In this document: piece after piece, positions 1 through 8,887 of the stretch
Position numbering within the stretch: position 1 is the first letter of the stretch
Layout of the letters: the number at the start of each line of letters is the position of its first letter
NCBI GenBank assembly: GCA_044229235.1
Contig: JBGATH010000006.1
Coordinates: 1 to 64,000, forward strand
From: UKL13-2 sp044229235
GTDB taxonomy: Bacteria; Pseudomonadota; Gammaproteobacteria; Burkholderiales; Usitatibacteraceae
DNA length: 64,000 bases
Direction: 5' to 3'
Notes under the pieces: model-generated
What the model was told of the DNA's origin: nothing
Seen by the model: the letters and a program-made list of their open reading frames with translations, nothing else
Database searches by the model: none
Position numbers and translations under genes: made by a program

Positions 1-200
1 GGCGGAACGTAGGCCGGATTGAATGCCATGGGATCGGGTCGGTGATGCGGCAAAGTGGAACCAACCATTCTACCGCAGCGCAGCAAATGCGATTGACTGG
101 AATCAATTTCCCGGCGCCGGGCCGGCGGCCTTGCAGAGGGCGCGGCGCGCCTGCGTGCTAACATCGTCCGCTGTCAAAACCCGACTCCGACCACGCCAAC

Positions 201-1136
201 ATGACCGCGCCCCGATCCATTGCCATCGCCTCCCGTGAAAGCAGCCTGGCAATGGTGCAGAGCGAGTGGGTTGCGGCCAGGCTTCGCGGCTTTCACGTCG
301 GGGTCGAGGTCAAGATCCTCGGCATGACCACGCGCGGCGACCAGATTCTGGACAAGCCGCTGGCGCAGATCGGCGGCAAGGGCCTGTTCATCAAGGAACT
401 GGAAGTTGCGCTGGAGGAAGGGCGTGCCGACATCGCCGTGCATTCGATGAAGGACGTACCGATGACCCTGCCGGAGGGGTTCGCCGCCATCATCGTCGGC
501 GAGCGCGAAGACGTCCAGGATGCGTTCGTTTCCAATCGCTTTGAGTCGGTCGCGGACCTGCCCGTTGGCGCGACGGTCGGCACCTCCAGCCTGCGCCGCG
601 AAAGCCAGCTGCGGCATGCACGACCGGATCTGAAAATCGAAGCCCTGCGCGGCAATGTCAATACGCGGCTGGCCAAGCTCGACGCCGGCCAGTATGACGC
701 CATCATCCTGGCGGCAGCGGGCCTCAAGCGCCTGGGATTTCATGGCCGCATTCGGTCGACCCTCGATCCCGCGCAATTCCTGCCGGCCATCGCGCAGGGC
801 GCGCTTGGCATCGAATTTCGCGCGGCGCGCAGTGATGTGGCCGGGTGGTTGGCTCCGTTTGAAGATGCCGGCACCACCGCCACCGTGGCGGCTGAACGCG
901 CCATGGGACGCGCGCTGACGGCCAGCTGCGATGTGCCCCTGGGGGGGCGCGCGACCGTGGCCAATGGCCTGCTGCGGCTCGAGGGTTTCGTCGCCATGCC
1001 GGATGGCAGCCGCATGCTGCGTGATTCGATCGAGGGCCCGCCGGCAAGCGCGGAAACTATGGGCCTGGCGCTGGCGCAGCGACTCCTGGATGCCGGTGCC
1101 GCCGACATTCTCGCGCAGCTCGCGCGCCATGCCTGA
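201..1136 (+). CDS. hemC: Hydroxymethylbilane synthase (porphobilinogen deaminase)
   Basis: Joins four porphobilinogen molecules into hydroxymethylbilane in cytoplasmic tetrapyrrole synthesis. The 311-residue length is normal for the family. The N-terminus (RSIAIASRESSLAMVQ), HSMKDVP at residues 81-87 and GTSSLRR at 128-133 are family hallmarks. Cys243 in ASCDVPLGG is the expected attachment site of the dipyrromethane cofactor. It starts the hemC-hemD-hemX-hemY run, and its TGA overlaps the hemD start by a few bases, suggesting translational coupling. The 200 bases upstream show no gene and no convincing promoter. Confidence 0.97.
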   Translation: MTAPRSIAIASRESSLAMVQSEWVAARLRGFHVGVEVKILGMTTRGDQILDKPLAQIGGKGLFIKELEVALEEGRADIAVHSMKDVPMTLPEGFAAIIVGEREDVQDAFVSNRFESVADLPVGATVGTSSLRRESQLRHARPDLKIEALRGNVNTRLAKLDAGQYDAIILAAAGLKRLGFHGRIRSTLDPAQFLPAIAQGALGIEFRAARSDVAGWLAPFEDAGTTATVAAERAMGRALTASCDVPLGGRATVANGLLRLEGFVAMPDGSRMLRDSIEGPPASAETMGLALAQRLLDAGAADILAQLARHA

Positions 1137-1920
1137 GCGCCCGCTCGCGGGCTTGAGCATATTGGTCACCCGGCCGCGCGAGCAAGGCGCGGTCCTCGCC
1201 CAGTCGCTGTGCGCGGCCGGTGCTGACGCCATCGAGTTTCCGGTACTGGACATCGTCGCGCTGGCGCCAACCCAGGCGACGGCGAGCGCGGCGAGGATTG
1301 ATGGTGTCATTTTTGTCAGCGTAAACGCCGTGCACCACGGCGTGGAACGTGTGCGCGCCTTCGGCGATTTGCCGGCGGACGCACCAGTTTTTGCCATTGG
1401 CGGCGCCACCGCGTCGGCGCTGCGCGAGGCGGGCTATGCGAATGTTGTGTCACCGCAACAAAAAATAGATAGCGAGGGCCTCCTGGCGTTGCCGCAATTG
1501 CATGCGATCGAGGGGAAACATATCATCCTCGTCAGGGGCAAAAGCGAGCAGGGCGGCCGCAAGCTGCTGGAAACCGCGCTGGCGGCGCGCGGCGCGCAGG
1601 TCACCATTCTCGAATGCTACGAACGCCGCATCGCGTCGCCCGACAGCGGCCTGCTCAATGCAATCACCGCAATGCTTCGCGATGGCCGGCTGGCGGTGGT
1701 GATGGCCCTGAGCGTCGAAACGCTCGATGCGTTGATGGTGTTGCTCGCGCCGGTTGCCGCACAGTTGCGGGACGCCTGGATACTGGTGCCGCATCCGCGG
1801 GTGGCCGGCGCAGCGCGCGAGCGAGGATTTTCGCGCGTGTTGGAGGTGCCGATGTCGGCCGAAGCGCTGGTACCGGCGTTAGTGACATTAAGTGATCGCG
1901 TGACGGCTCAAAAGAACTGA
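1129..1920 (+). CDS. hemD: Uroporphyrinogen-III synthase
   Basis: Cyclises hydroxymethylbilane to uroporphyrinogen III, the step after HemC. The open frame extends far upstream inside hemC. The chosen ATG at 1129 overlaps the end of hemC and gives 263 residues beginning MPERPLAGLSILVTRPREQG, which fits the family; the longer reading would be a shadow of hemC. Recognisable pieces are ILVTRPREQ near the start, VSVNAV and AIGGATASAL in the middle, and ILVPHPRVA near the end. The family is poorly conserved, so the call rests on these motifs plus position between hemC and hemX. Confidence 0.93.
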   Translation: MPERPLAGLSILVTRPREQGAVLAQSLCAAGADAIEFPVLDIVALAPTQATASAARIDGVIFVSVNAVHHGVERVRAFGDLPADAPVFAIGGATASALREAGYANVVSPQQKIDSEGLLALPQLHAIEGKHIILVRGKSEQGGRKLLETALAARGAQVTILECYERRIASPDSGLLNAITAMLRDGRLAVVMALSVETLDALMVLLAPVAAQLRDAWILVPHPRVAGAARERGFSRVLEVPMSAEALVPALVTLSDRVTAQKN

Positions 1921-1927
1921 CAGGCAA

Positions 1928-2959
1928 ATGGACGAGATTCCTCCGGCGACCGGATCAGCGTCGCGCAGCGCTCTACTGCTCCCGGCGGCGCTGGCAATGG
2001 CCGCGATTGCCCTGTTGCTGGCCATCTGGAGCTTTATTGCCGGGCGTGACGGTACGCAGTCGCTGACCGAAATGCTGGCGACCCGCCTGGCAGAGCAAGG
2101 CAGCAGTCAGAAGCAGACCGCAGCCCAGTTGGAGCAGACCGCCAAGGAACTGCGCGACGCCCAGAACCGGCTGGCGCAGCTCGAAGGCAAGCTGGCCGAG
2201 TTCCAGGGGCAGCGGGTGGCGATGGAGGAAATGTATCGCGAGCTGTCGCGTGCGCCCGACGACTGGCTGTTGGCCGAGATCGAGCAGACCCTGAACATTG
2301 CCAGCCGCGAACTTACCCTGGCCGGCAACGTGCGGGCTGCGCTGATCGCCATGCAGTCGATCGACCAGCGACTGTCGCGCGCCGACAAGCTGCAGGTATT
2401 GCAATTGCGTCGCGCCATCACGCAGGACATGGAGCGGCTCAAAGCGCTGCCGCTGGTGGATGTGCAGGGCATCAGCGTGAAGCTCGATAATCTGATGAGC
2501 CTGGCATCGACAATGCCGCTGGCGGTGCCCGATGCCGTCGTCAGCAGGCCGCGCGAGGCGGCAACCACCGACGCCGGTGACAATCTGCTGGTGCGCGCCG
2601 GCAAGGACCTGTGGCATGAGATGAAGCAGCTCATCCGCATCCGCGAACTCGACAGCAGCGATCCTGCGCTGCTTTCACCGCAACAGGCGTATTTCGTGCG
2701 TGAAAACCTCAAGCTGCGCCTGCTCTCCGCGCGCACTGCGCTGATCGCCCACGATGAGACCAATTACAAGGAAGACCTGCGGCTGGCGCGCGAGCTGCTG
2801 ACAAAATATTTTGATCCGAAGGCGCGGGTCAACGCGAATGCGCTGACCACGCTCAAGCAGCTCGCGGAAAATCCGGTGTCGATATCGACGCCGGATATCA
2901 CCAACAGTCTTGCCGCCGCCCGGGCCGCCCGCGCTGCCCGCGAGCGGCCCGCGCGCTGA
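1928..2959 (+). CDS. hemX: HemX-like membrane protein (uroporphyrinogen-III C-methyltransferase family label)
   Basis: A 343-residue protein with one hydrophobic segment at about residues 15-38, followed by a Gln/Glu/Ala-rich predicted coiled coil (about 50-105) and a helical domain. This is the architecture of proteobacterial HemX. Databases often name the family as a methyltransferase, but nothing here resembles a SAM-binding site, so the enzymatic label should not be trusted. It is likely an inner-membrane protein with its bulk in the periplasm. It lies 7 bases after hemD and 2 bases before hemY, consistent with one operon. Confidence 0.88.
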   Translation: MDEIPPATGSASRSALLLPAALAMAAIALLLAIWSFIAGRDGTQSLTEMLATRLAEQGSSQKQTAAQLEQTAKELRDAQNRLAQLEGKLAEFQGQRVAMEEMYRELSRAPDDWLLAEIEQTLNIASRELTLAGNVRAALIAMQSIDQRLSRADKLQVLQLRRAITQDMERLKALPLVDVQGISVKLDNLMSLASTMPLAVPDAVVSRPREAATTDAGDNLLVRAGKDLWHEMKQLIRIRELDSSDPALLSPQQAYFVRENLKLRLLSARTALIAHDETNYKEDLRLARELLTKYFDPKARVNANALTTLKQLAENPVSISTPDITNSLAAARAARAARERPAR

Positions 2960-2961
2960 GC

Positions 2962-4155
2962 ATGATTGCCCGGCCGATACGATGGGCGCTGTGGCTGCTG
3001 GGGCTGGCCGCGCTTGCAGTCGGCATCGCGCTGGCAGGACGCTACGGCGCAGGCTATGTCGTGATGGTGGTGCCGCCCTGGCGCGTGGAGATGTCGGTGA
3101 TGATGTTCGCCATCCTGTTGCTGGCAGGATTTGTGTTCGCCTACCTGCTGATCCGGATTGCAGTGAATACCTACGGCATGCGCCAGCACCTGCAAACGAT
3201 GCGGACCGAAAGCGCCAGGTCGAAAGCGCGCGAGGCCATGTTTGGCAGCCTGCAGATGCTGTTCTCGGGGCGCTTCCGCGAGGCGGAAGAAAAAGCGCGC
3301 GTGGCCATTGATCATCCCGATACCCGCGACCTGGCGGCGGCGCTGGCGGCGTGGGCGGCATATGAAGGCGGCAACTCTGTCGCAGCCGTACCCTACCTCG
3401 ACAAGATCTCCGGCGTCGACGCTACCAACATGCGCGATGCTTCCAAGGCGTACATGCTGCTGGCCGACGGCCGCGCACCGGAGGCGCTTACTCTCCTCAA
3501 GCACCTCGCGGAATCGGACCCGCAGAATCCCGGCGTGCTGAAGATGAAAGTGGAAGCGGAGGTCGCGGAAAAGGCTTGGGACGATGTGCTCGCCACGCTG
3601 AACCCGCTGGCGCGCTCGGGCATGCTTCCCGAATCGGCGGCACAGCAGATCCGGCTCAATGCCCAGATCAATCTCATCAAATCGCGACCGGCGAATCCGA
3701 CGGTGATTCTCGACGCATGGCGCGCTTTGCCCAACGAGTCGCGCTACGACGCATCGATGGCGGCAGTGGTGGCCAAGCGGCTGATCGGGCTCGGCTGCGG
3801 AGACGACGCGCGCACTGTGCTTGAGGACACCATTGACAGGCTCGGCCCGGCCGGGTGGGACAGCGCGCTTGCCGCAATCTACGCCGACTGCAAGGGAAAC
3901 TCGACGCTCGGCCAGATTGAGCGCGCGGAACGTTGGCTCAAGCAAAACCCGCGTGACGCCACGCTTCTGGCCACTCTGGGCAAGCTCTGCATGCGTCAGG
4001 CCCTGTGGGGAAAGGCGCAGAGTTATCTGGAAGCGAGCGTGGCTCTGGCACCGACTCTGGATGCGCACATGACGCTGGCCCGCCTGATGGAACAAATGGG
4101 CAAGCGTGAAGAGGCGATCCGGCATATCCGGCGCAGTGCTGAACTGGCGAAATGA
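2962..4155 (+). CDS. hemY: HemY-like TPR membrane protein
   Basis: 397 residues with two N-terminal hydrophobic segments (about 5-27 and 46-66), the HemY_N arrangement, followed by helical repeats of TPR type (for example around residues 145-200 and 320-390). It is the partner of HemX in the proteobacterial heme operon. It is not the protoporphyrinogen oxidase also called HemY in Gram-positive bacteria: there is no FAD-binding motif. A HemJ-type oxidase is encoded at 23199. Its TGA overlaps the next start as ATGA at 4152. Confidence 0.88.
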   Translation: MIARPIRWALWLLGLAALAVGIALAGRYGAGYVVMVVPPWRVEMSVMMFAILLLAGFVFAYLLIRIAVNTYGMRQHLQTMRTESARSKAREAMFGSLQMLFSGRFREAEEKARVAIDHPDTRDLAAALAAWAAYEGGNSVAAVPYLDKISGVDATNMRDASKAYMLLADGRAPEALTLLKHLAESDPQNPGVLKMKVEAEVAEKAWDDVLATLNPLARSGMLPESAAQQIRLNAQINLIKSRPANPTVILDAWRALPNESRYDASMAAVVAKRLIGLGCGDDARTVLEDTIDRLGPAGWDSALAAIYADCKGNSTLGQIERAERWLKQNPRDATLLATLGKLCMRQALWGKAQSYLEASVALAPTLDAHMTLARLMEQMGKREEAIRHIRRSAELAK

Positions 4156-4661
4156 GCTGGCGTGAGTTGGCAGTCGCGCCACCCACATGGACGCGAGGCG
4201 ACTACGCGCTGACCACCGATCAAGCGCGCATCGACACGGCGGTGGTGCACCGCTACCTGAGCGAAGAATCGTATTGGGCTCGTGGCATCCCGCGGGAGAC
4301 GGTCGAGCGGTCGATGCAACACTCATTGTGTTTTGCGATCCTGTGCGTCGGCCAGACCGTCGGCTTTGCCCGGGTCACATCGGATCTTGCGACCGTGGCT
4401 TATCTGGGCGACGTGTTCGTGTTGCCGGCACATCGTGGCAAAGGGTTGTCAAAGTGGCTGGTGTCTTGCATCACCGCCCACCCACAGCTTCAGGGGCTGC
4501 GCCGCTGGATGCTGGCGACCGCTGATGCGCATGGACTATATGCGCAGTTTGGGTTTACGCCGATGAAGGCGCCCGAACGCTGGATGGAGCGGCACGACCC
4601 GGCGGTTTACCTGCATCAGCTTGAAGCCGTGGCCAACGGCATACCAATTTCAGAACCCTAG
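4152..4661 (+). CDS. GNAT family N-acetyltransferase
   Basis: A 169-residue acetyl-CoA-dependent acetyltransferase. The core motif VAYLGDVFVLPAHRGKGLSKW (about residues 82-101) carries the acetyl-CoA-binding R/Q-x-x-G-x-G/A pattern as HRGKGLS. LYAQFGFTP near residue 131 is the usual C-terminal GNAT motif. The substrate cannot be told. The ATG overlaps the hemY stop (ATGA), so it is probably translated with the heme genes. The TAG stop (4659-4661) lies in the left arm of a palindromic repeat, so the element supplies the end of this gene. Confidence 0.85.
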   Translation: MSWRELAVAPPTWTRGDYALTTDQARIDTAVVHRYLSEESYWARGIPRETVERSMQHSLCFAILCVGQTVGFARVTSDLATVAYLGDVFVLPAHRGKGLSKWLVSCITAHPQLQGLRRWMLATADAHGLYAQFGFTPMKAPERWMERHDPAVYLHQLEAVANGIPISEP

Positions 4662-4712
4662 CATTGGCGCGGCTCGCAGGCCGGTTTGCCCTGCGAAGGC
4701 CCGCCAAATGGC
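4653..4712. repeat. Palindromic intergenic element, copy 1 (decayed)
   Basis: The left arm (GAACCCTAGCATTGGCG from 4653) matches the arms of the copies near 35311, 50313 and 58642. The inner hairpin TCGCAGG...CCCTGCGA is intact, but the right arm (CCGCCAAATGG) has diverged. It sits between the convergent genes for the GNAT protein and argC, and a C-to-T difference in the arm makes the stop codon of the GNAT gene. Confidence 0.7.
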
Positions 4713-4738
4713 GATCGGCGCCGGCTTGTCGATGTGCG

Positions 4739-5659
4739 TCAGTCCAGGCCGAGCATCAGCGAGGCGTTCTGCAGGGCCGCCCGCCCGGCACCCTTGCCAA
4801 GATTGTCCAGGCGCGCAACCATCACCGCCTGTCCGAGTTTCGGGTTGTCGAACACAAATAGGTCCATTCGATTGGTGCCATTCAGCGCTTCCGGATCGAG
4901 CTCGGCAGGCGGTTCCATGCCGTAGGGTTGCACCGTTACGCACGCCTGTTGACGATAGTGCGCAGCCAGACAGTCGTGAATCTGTGCGCCGCTCACCGGC
5001 GCCGGCAGCGCCCACAGGTTCAGCGGCACGTGTACCAGCATGCCCTGCCTGAAGGCGCCGACCGATGGCGTAAACAGCGGCGCCCGATCGAGGCCCGAAT
5101 AAAGCTTCATCTCCGGCAAATGCTTGTGCGATAGCTTGAGACCGTACGTGAAAAACGTCGCTTGGGTGGTACCGTTCTCAAAAGCCTCGACCATCTGGCG
5201 CCCGCCGCCGGAATAACCGGAGACTCCCCAGGTGGTCGCGCCAAAATCCCGCGGCAGCAGGCCGCCATCGACCAGCGGTCGCACCAAGGCGATAAAGCAG
5301 GTCGACCAGCAGCCGGGGTTCGCGACCCGGCGGCTGGCGCGAATGCGTTCTGCCTGACCGCCCACCATTTCCGGAAAACCAAAGTCCCAGCCAGGCATGA
5401 TGCGATGTGCGGTGCTCGCATCAATCACCCGCACCGCCGGGTTTTCGATCATGGCGACCGATTCGCGCGCCGCATCATCGGGCAGGCAAAGAATCGTCAG
5501 GTCGACGGCATTGAGCAGGCGCTTGCGTTCCGCCTGATCCTTGCGCTTGTCAACAGCGATGCTCACCAGCTCAATATCGGTGCGTTCACGCAGCAGCTCA
5601 CGGATCAGCAGGCCCGTGGTGCCGTGTTCGCCGTCGATGAAGATGCGGGGCAGCGACAT
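4739..5659 (-). CDS. argC: N-acetyl-gamma-glutamyl-phosphate reductase, short type
   Basis: NADPH-dependent reduction of N-acetylglutamyl phosphate to the semialdehyde, third step of arginine synthesis. The 306-residue length and the start MSLPRIFIDGEHGTTGL (nucleotide-binding G-x-x-G-x-x-G variant) fit the type-2 (short) family. NPGCWSTCF holds the likely catalytic Cys117. HKHLPEMKLYSGL and VHVPLNLWALP in the second half also fit. It lies 11 bases after the peroxiredoxin gene on the same strand, so co-transcription is likely. No other arg gene is in the window. Confidence 0.93.
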   Translation of the reverse strand: MSLPRIFIDGEHGTTGLLIRELLRERTDIELVSIAVDKRKDQAERKRLLNAVDLTILCLPDDAARESVAMIENPAVRVIDASTAHRIMPGWDFGFPEMVGGQAERIRASRRVANPGCWSTCFIALVRPLVDGGLLPRDFGATTWGVSGYSGGGRQMVEAFENGTTQATFFTYGLKLSHKHLPEMKLYSGLDRAPLFTPSVGAFRQGMLVHVPLNLWALPAPVSGAQIHDCLAAHYRQQACVTVQPYGMEPPAELDPEALNGTNRMDLFVFDNPKLGQAVMVARLDNLGKGAGRAALQNASLMLGLD

Positions 5660-5670
5660 GTTGCGGCGTT

Positions 5671-6171
5671 CTATACCTGAGTCAGCATGGTCTCGGCGTT
5701 CGACACTTCAAACTTGCCCGGACCTTCCACATTCAGCGTCTTGACGACGCCGTTTTCGACCAGCATCGAGCAGCGGTTCATGCGTACGCCGAAATTCTTT
5801 GCGCTCAGGTCGAGCTCCAGACCGAGCGCCTTGGTCCAGGTTGCCGAGCCGTCGCCCAGCATGCGGATCTTGCCTTCGGCATGCTGGTCTTTGGCCCATG
5901 CTCCCATGACAAAAGCGTCGTTGACCGACACGCACCAGATTTCATCGACGCCCTTGGCCTTCAGCGCGTCGTAGTTCTTCAGGTAGCCCGGAACATGCTG
6001 CGCGGAACAGGTCGGCGTGAACGCGCCGGGCAGGCCGAAAATCGCGATCTTCTTGCCCTTGACGAGGTCGCTGACCTTGAAGTTGTTAGGGCCGATGCTG
6101 CAGCCTTCGGTTTCGACGGCGATGAATTCGCTCAGCGTGCCTTCGGGGAGGGTGTCGCCAACTTTGATCAT
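5671..6171 (-). CDS. Peroxiredoxin, Prx5 (AhpE-like) type
   Basis: A 166-residue thiol peroxidase reducing hydrogen peroxide and organic peroxides. The peroxidatic site is Cys55 in PGAFTPTCSAQHVP, the Prx5 signature. VNDAFVMGAW and RMLGDGSATWTKALG are also typical of the family. There is no fused glutaredoxin domain. Start chosen at the ATG preceded by AGGAG about 7 bases upstream. It sits between argC and the flavin reductase gene on the same strand. Confidence 0.95.
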   Translation of the reverse strand: MIKVGDTLPEGTLSEFIAVETEGCSIGPNNFKVSDLVKGKKIAIFGLPGAFTPTCSAQHVPGYLKNYDALKAKGVDEIWCVSVNDAFVMGAWAKDQHAEGKIRMLGDGSATWTKALGLELDLSAKNFGVRMNRCSMLVENGVVKTLNVEGPGKFEVSNAETMLTQV

Positions 6172-6189
6172 GTGAAATCTCCTGTGGAA

Positions 6190-7218
6190 TTAAGCAGTGG
6201 GTGTCGCGAAAGTGAAGGAATCGGCAAAGAACTCGTCCTCGGGCAGCCCGCGGGCCGCGAATGCCTGCTGGCCGGTTTCAATCATGATCGGAGCGCCGCA
6301 GGCATAGATCTGGTAGCCGGCAAGCGACGCAAAATCGTCAAGAATCGCCTGATGTACCAAACCCGTGCGGCCGCTCCAATTATCCTCGGGTTTGGGGTCG
6401 GAAAGTACCGGGATGAAGGTCAGGTTGGGATGTTCGCGAGCCCACTGCGCCGGCACCTCCGGCATGTACAGGTCGGCCAGTGAGCGGCAGCCCCAATACA
6501 GCACCATTTCGCGATCGACATGCTTGTGCAACGCATGTTCAATCACTGCCTTGATGGGGGCGAAGCCGGTGCCGCCGGCCATGAAAATAATCGGCTTGTC
6601 CGAGTCTTCGCGCAGAAAGAACGTGCCCAGCGGCCCTTCGAAGCGAAGAATGGCTCGATCGCGCATCTCGTTGAAGACGAAGTTGGTGAACTCGCCTCCC
6701 GGAATCTGCCGCATATGCAGCTCAATGAACTGGTCGTGATGGGGCGCGTTGGCAATTGAAAAGCTGCGGCGCTTGCCATCCTTGAGCAAGAGGTCGATGT
6801 ATTGCCCGGCAAGGAACTGCAGGCGTTCCTGCGCGGGAAGTTTCAGCCAGAGAACCATGACGTCCGGCGAAACCTTCTCTTTCTTTTCGACGCGACAGGG
6901 AAGGATGCGGATCTGAATGTCGCCGGCCGCGCCGATCTCCTTGACCGCAAGCGTCAGGTCGGTCCTGGGCTTGCCCACGCACAGCAGCACCTTGCCGGCG
7001 GCCTTCTCTTCGGGCCGCAGAGTCCGTTCCTGGTAGACGCCATAATCCATCTCGCCCGAAACCAGCGCGCATTTGCAGGATCCGCAAGCGCCGTTGCGGC
7101 AGCCATACGGGAGGCCGATGCCCTGGCGCAGGGCGGCGTCGAGAACTGTCTCGTCGTGCGCCACGGAAAAGGTATGGCCGGAAGGTTGCAGGGTAATACG
7201 GTATTCGGGGCTGTCCAT
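6190..7218 (-). CDS. 2Fe-2S ferredoxin / FAD / NAD(P)H oxidoreductase (CDP-6-deoxy-delta-3,4-glucoseen reductase-like)
   Basis: A fused electron-transfer protein. The N-terminal plant-type ferredoxin domain has cluster ligands in YGCRNGACGSC and LLC (Cys40, 45, 48, 80 counted from the chosen start). An FAD domain (RSFSIANAP) and an NAD(P)-binding domain (FMAGGTGFAPIKA, VLYWGCRS) follow. This is the layout of AscD/RfbI-like and phenol hydroxylase reductase proteins. The partner oxygenase or dehydratase is unknown. The frame is open to 7260, but the Met at 7218 aligns with relatives, giving 342 residues. It is divergent from the broken epimerase gene at 7251. Confidence 0.86.
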   Translation of the reverse strand: MDSPEYRITLQPSGHTFSVAHDETVLDAALRQGIGLPYGCRNGACGSCKCALVSGEMDYGVYQERTLRPEEKAAGKVLLCVGKPRTDLTLAVKEIGAAGDIQIRILPCRVEKKEKVSPDVMVLWLKLPAQERLQFLAGQYIDLLLKDGKRRSFSIANAPHHDQFIELHMRQIPGGEFTNFVFNEMRDRAILRFEGPLGTFFLREDSDKPIIFMAGGTGFAPIKAVIEHALHKHVDREMVLYWGCRSLADLYMPEVPAQWAREHPNLTFIPVLSDPKPEDNWSGRTGLVHQAILDDFASLAGYQIYACGAPIMIETGQQAFAARGLPEDEFFADSFTFATPTA

Positions 7219-7250
7219 CTTGCTCGTCTTCTCTATACTGGCCGCCAACC

Positions 7251-8112
7251 ATGCGGACACATCAAAACATTCTCATCGTCGGCTTCGGCGACATCGGCAA
7301 ACGGGTAACAAACCTGCTGCCCAAACAGAATCGGGTCAGTGTGCTGGTTCGCAAGCCGCTCGCTGCCGGCCGGGTCACAAAACACAAGCTGATGCCGATA
7401 CGTGGCGATTTGGCTAGCCGCCGGCGCCTGCGAGGGCTGTCCGGCAAGTTTGACGTCGTGTTCCATTTTGCCCCGCCACCCGGCACAGGGGCGCACGACG
7501 CACACACCCGGCATCTGCTCGACGCGCTGTTGCCGCAGAAGGCGCGACGCGGGATGCTAACACGGCACCTGCCGGATCGATTGGTCTACATCAGTACCAC
7601 CGGTGTTTACGGCAATCGCGACGGCGATTGGGTCGATGAGCGAACGCGGCCACGGCCTGCCACCGCGCGCGCGCTGCGCCGCGTGGATGCTCTCGATACT
7701 GCGCGCGCCGGGAATTTATGCAGCAGACCGGCTGCCGCTGGAGCGCCTGCGCAAGGGGATGCCTGCGCTGGACGCCAGCGATGACGTGTTCACCAACCAC
7801 ATCCATGCCGACGACCTGGCACGGGCGTGCGTCGCTGCCATGCGGGCGGCGCGCGGCCTGCAGATTTACAACGTCGTCGACGATTCGGCCATGCGCATGG
7901 GAGACTATTTCGACATGATCGCGGATGCCTTTGCGATGCGCCGGCCGCAGCGCGTTTCGCTTGATGAGGCGCGCACCCGTCTGCCAGCTGCAATGCTCTC
8001 ATTCATGGGCGAATCACGGCGTATCGGCAACCGGCGCCTCAAACAGAGACTTGGTTTTCGCCTCAGGTACCCGACGGTCCGCTCATTCTTGGCCGGCAGC
8101 CGGCGCGACTAG
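7251..8112 (+). pseudogene. NAD-dependent epimerase/dehydratase, internal deletion and frameshift
   Basis: The first part (from 7251) reads an N-terminal Rossmann motif ILIVGFGDIGKRV and then YISTTGVYGNRDGDWVDE. After RRVDA (ending near 7691) the homology jumps to another frame: LSILRAPGIYAADRLPLERL, then TNHIHADDLARAC and YPTVRSFL to the stop at 8112. The roughly 20 residues that normally lie between RRVDA and LSILR are missing, and the frames differ by one base. A deletion with frameshift is the simplest reading; a simple one-base sequencing error would not remove the intervening residues. The two halves are otherwise well preserved, so the damage looks recent. It converges on fxsA, overlapping it at the stop codons. 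Confidence 0.85.
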
Positions 8113-8534
8113 ATCTCGCGGCGAAATTCGCCTTCGATGACCGGCCCGGAACCTGACGTATCGCGGGACGACCGAGGTGCCCGCCCGCCCACCGTGCCGA
8201 AGGCCGGCTCGCGAATTGGCAAAAGCAGCAGGCACAACGCCAGCACGTCAGAAATCAGGCCGGGAAATATCAGCAGCAATCCGGCAACAACGGTTCGAAA
8301 GCTGTCGATGACTGCGGCCAGCGAGTAATGTCCCTTCGACAGCGCTTCGGCAAGCCGGGCGACCAATGAAAAACGAGCTTCCTTGATCAGCAAGACGCCG
8401 GCGATGGCCGCAAACACGAGCCATGCGAGCACCCAGCCGGCATGTCCGTCAGGGCCGGCGGCAAGCTTGTAAAGAACCGCGCCTTCCAGCAACGGGAACC
8501 CCATTACAATACCGAGGATAAACACCCGCATCAT
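8109..8534 (-). CDS. fxsA: FxsA family membrane protein
   Basis: A 141-residue protein with hydrophobic segments at about 2-24, 30-50 and 78-105, including FPGLISDVLALCLLLLP, the FxsA signature. The E. coli protein is linked to phage exclusion when overproduced; the normal role is not established. Two Met codons open the frame (8534 or 8531), preceded by GAAAGGAAG. The stop overlaps the end of the convergent pseudogene. It is divergent from cutA across 26 bases, so both promoters must be compact. Confidence 0.9.
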   Translation of the reverse strand: MMRVFILGIVMGFPLLEGAVLYKLAAGPDGHAGWVLAWLVFAAIAGVLLIKEARFSLVARLAEALSKGHYSLAAVIDSFRTVVAGLLLIFPGLISDVLALCLLLLPIREPAFGTVGGRAPRSSRDTSGSGPVIEGEFRREI

Positions 8535-8560
8535 TACTTCCTTTCAGAGACGGGGCCGCA

Positions 8561-8887
8561 ATGTTGAATGAACCTGGCGCGCTCGTCGTATTTGTCACAG
8601 TACCGGATGAGCCAAGTGCTGTAAAGCTGAGTGAGTCATTGTTGCAACAACGGCTTGCCGCGTGCATTCATACCTTGTCGGCGGGCACGTCCATGTACCG
8701 GTGGCAGGGAAAAATTGAGAGTTCGGTGGAATATACGCTTTTGATCAAGACCACTTCCGGGCGGTTTGCGGAACTTGAGGCAGCTATTCGACGTCTGCAT
8801 CCGTACGAGGTTCCCGAAATCGTCGGGGTGCCGATGGTGGCGGTCGCGCCGCCATACTTGAAGTGGATAAGGGATGAAACCACCTAG
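8561..8887 (+). CDS. cutA: CutA divalent-ion tolerance protein
   Basis: 108 residues with the CutA1 fold pattern: an N-terminal beta strand (ALVVFVTVPDE), LLQQRLAACIH, MYRWQGKIESSVEYTLLIKT and LHPYEVPEIVGVP. CutA forms trimers and binds divalent metals such as copper. Its exact role is unsettled. The stop overlaps the start of the downstream DsbD-domain gene by 14 bases, a common cutA-dsbD pairing. Confidence 0.95.
   Translation: MLNEPGALVVFVTVPDEPSAVKLSESLLQQRLAACIHTLSAGTSMYRWQGKIESSVEYTLLIKTTSGRFAELEAAIRRLHPYEVPEIVGVPMVAVAPPYLKWIRDETT

Noticed and set aside
1..200. Promoter of hemC
   Set aside because: TTGACT at 93 and TTGCAG at 131 were considered, but neither has a credible -10 box at the right distance.
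2962..4155. Protoporphyrinogen oxidase reading of hemY
   Set aside because: No FAD-binding motif; TPR and two membrane helices show the proteobacterial HemY instead. The oxidase is HemJ at 23199.
2764..4326. 520-codon open frame on the minus strand
   Set aside because: Opposite hemY and its neighbours; no family resemblance.
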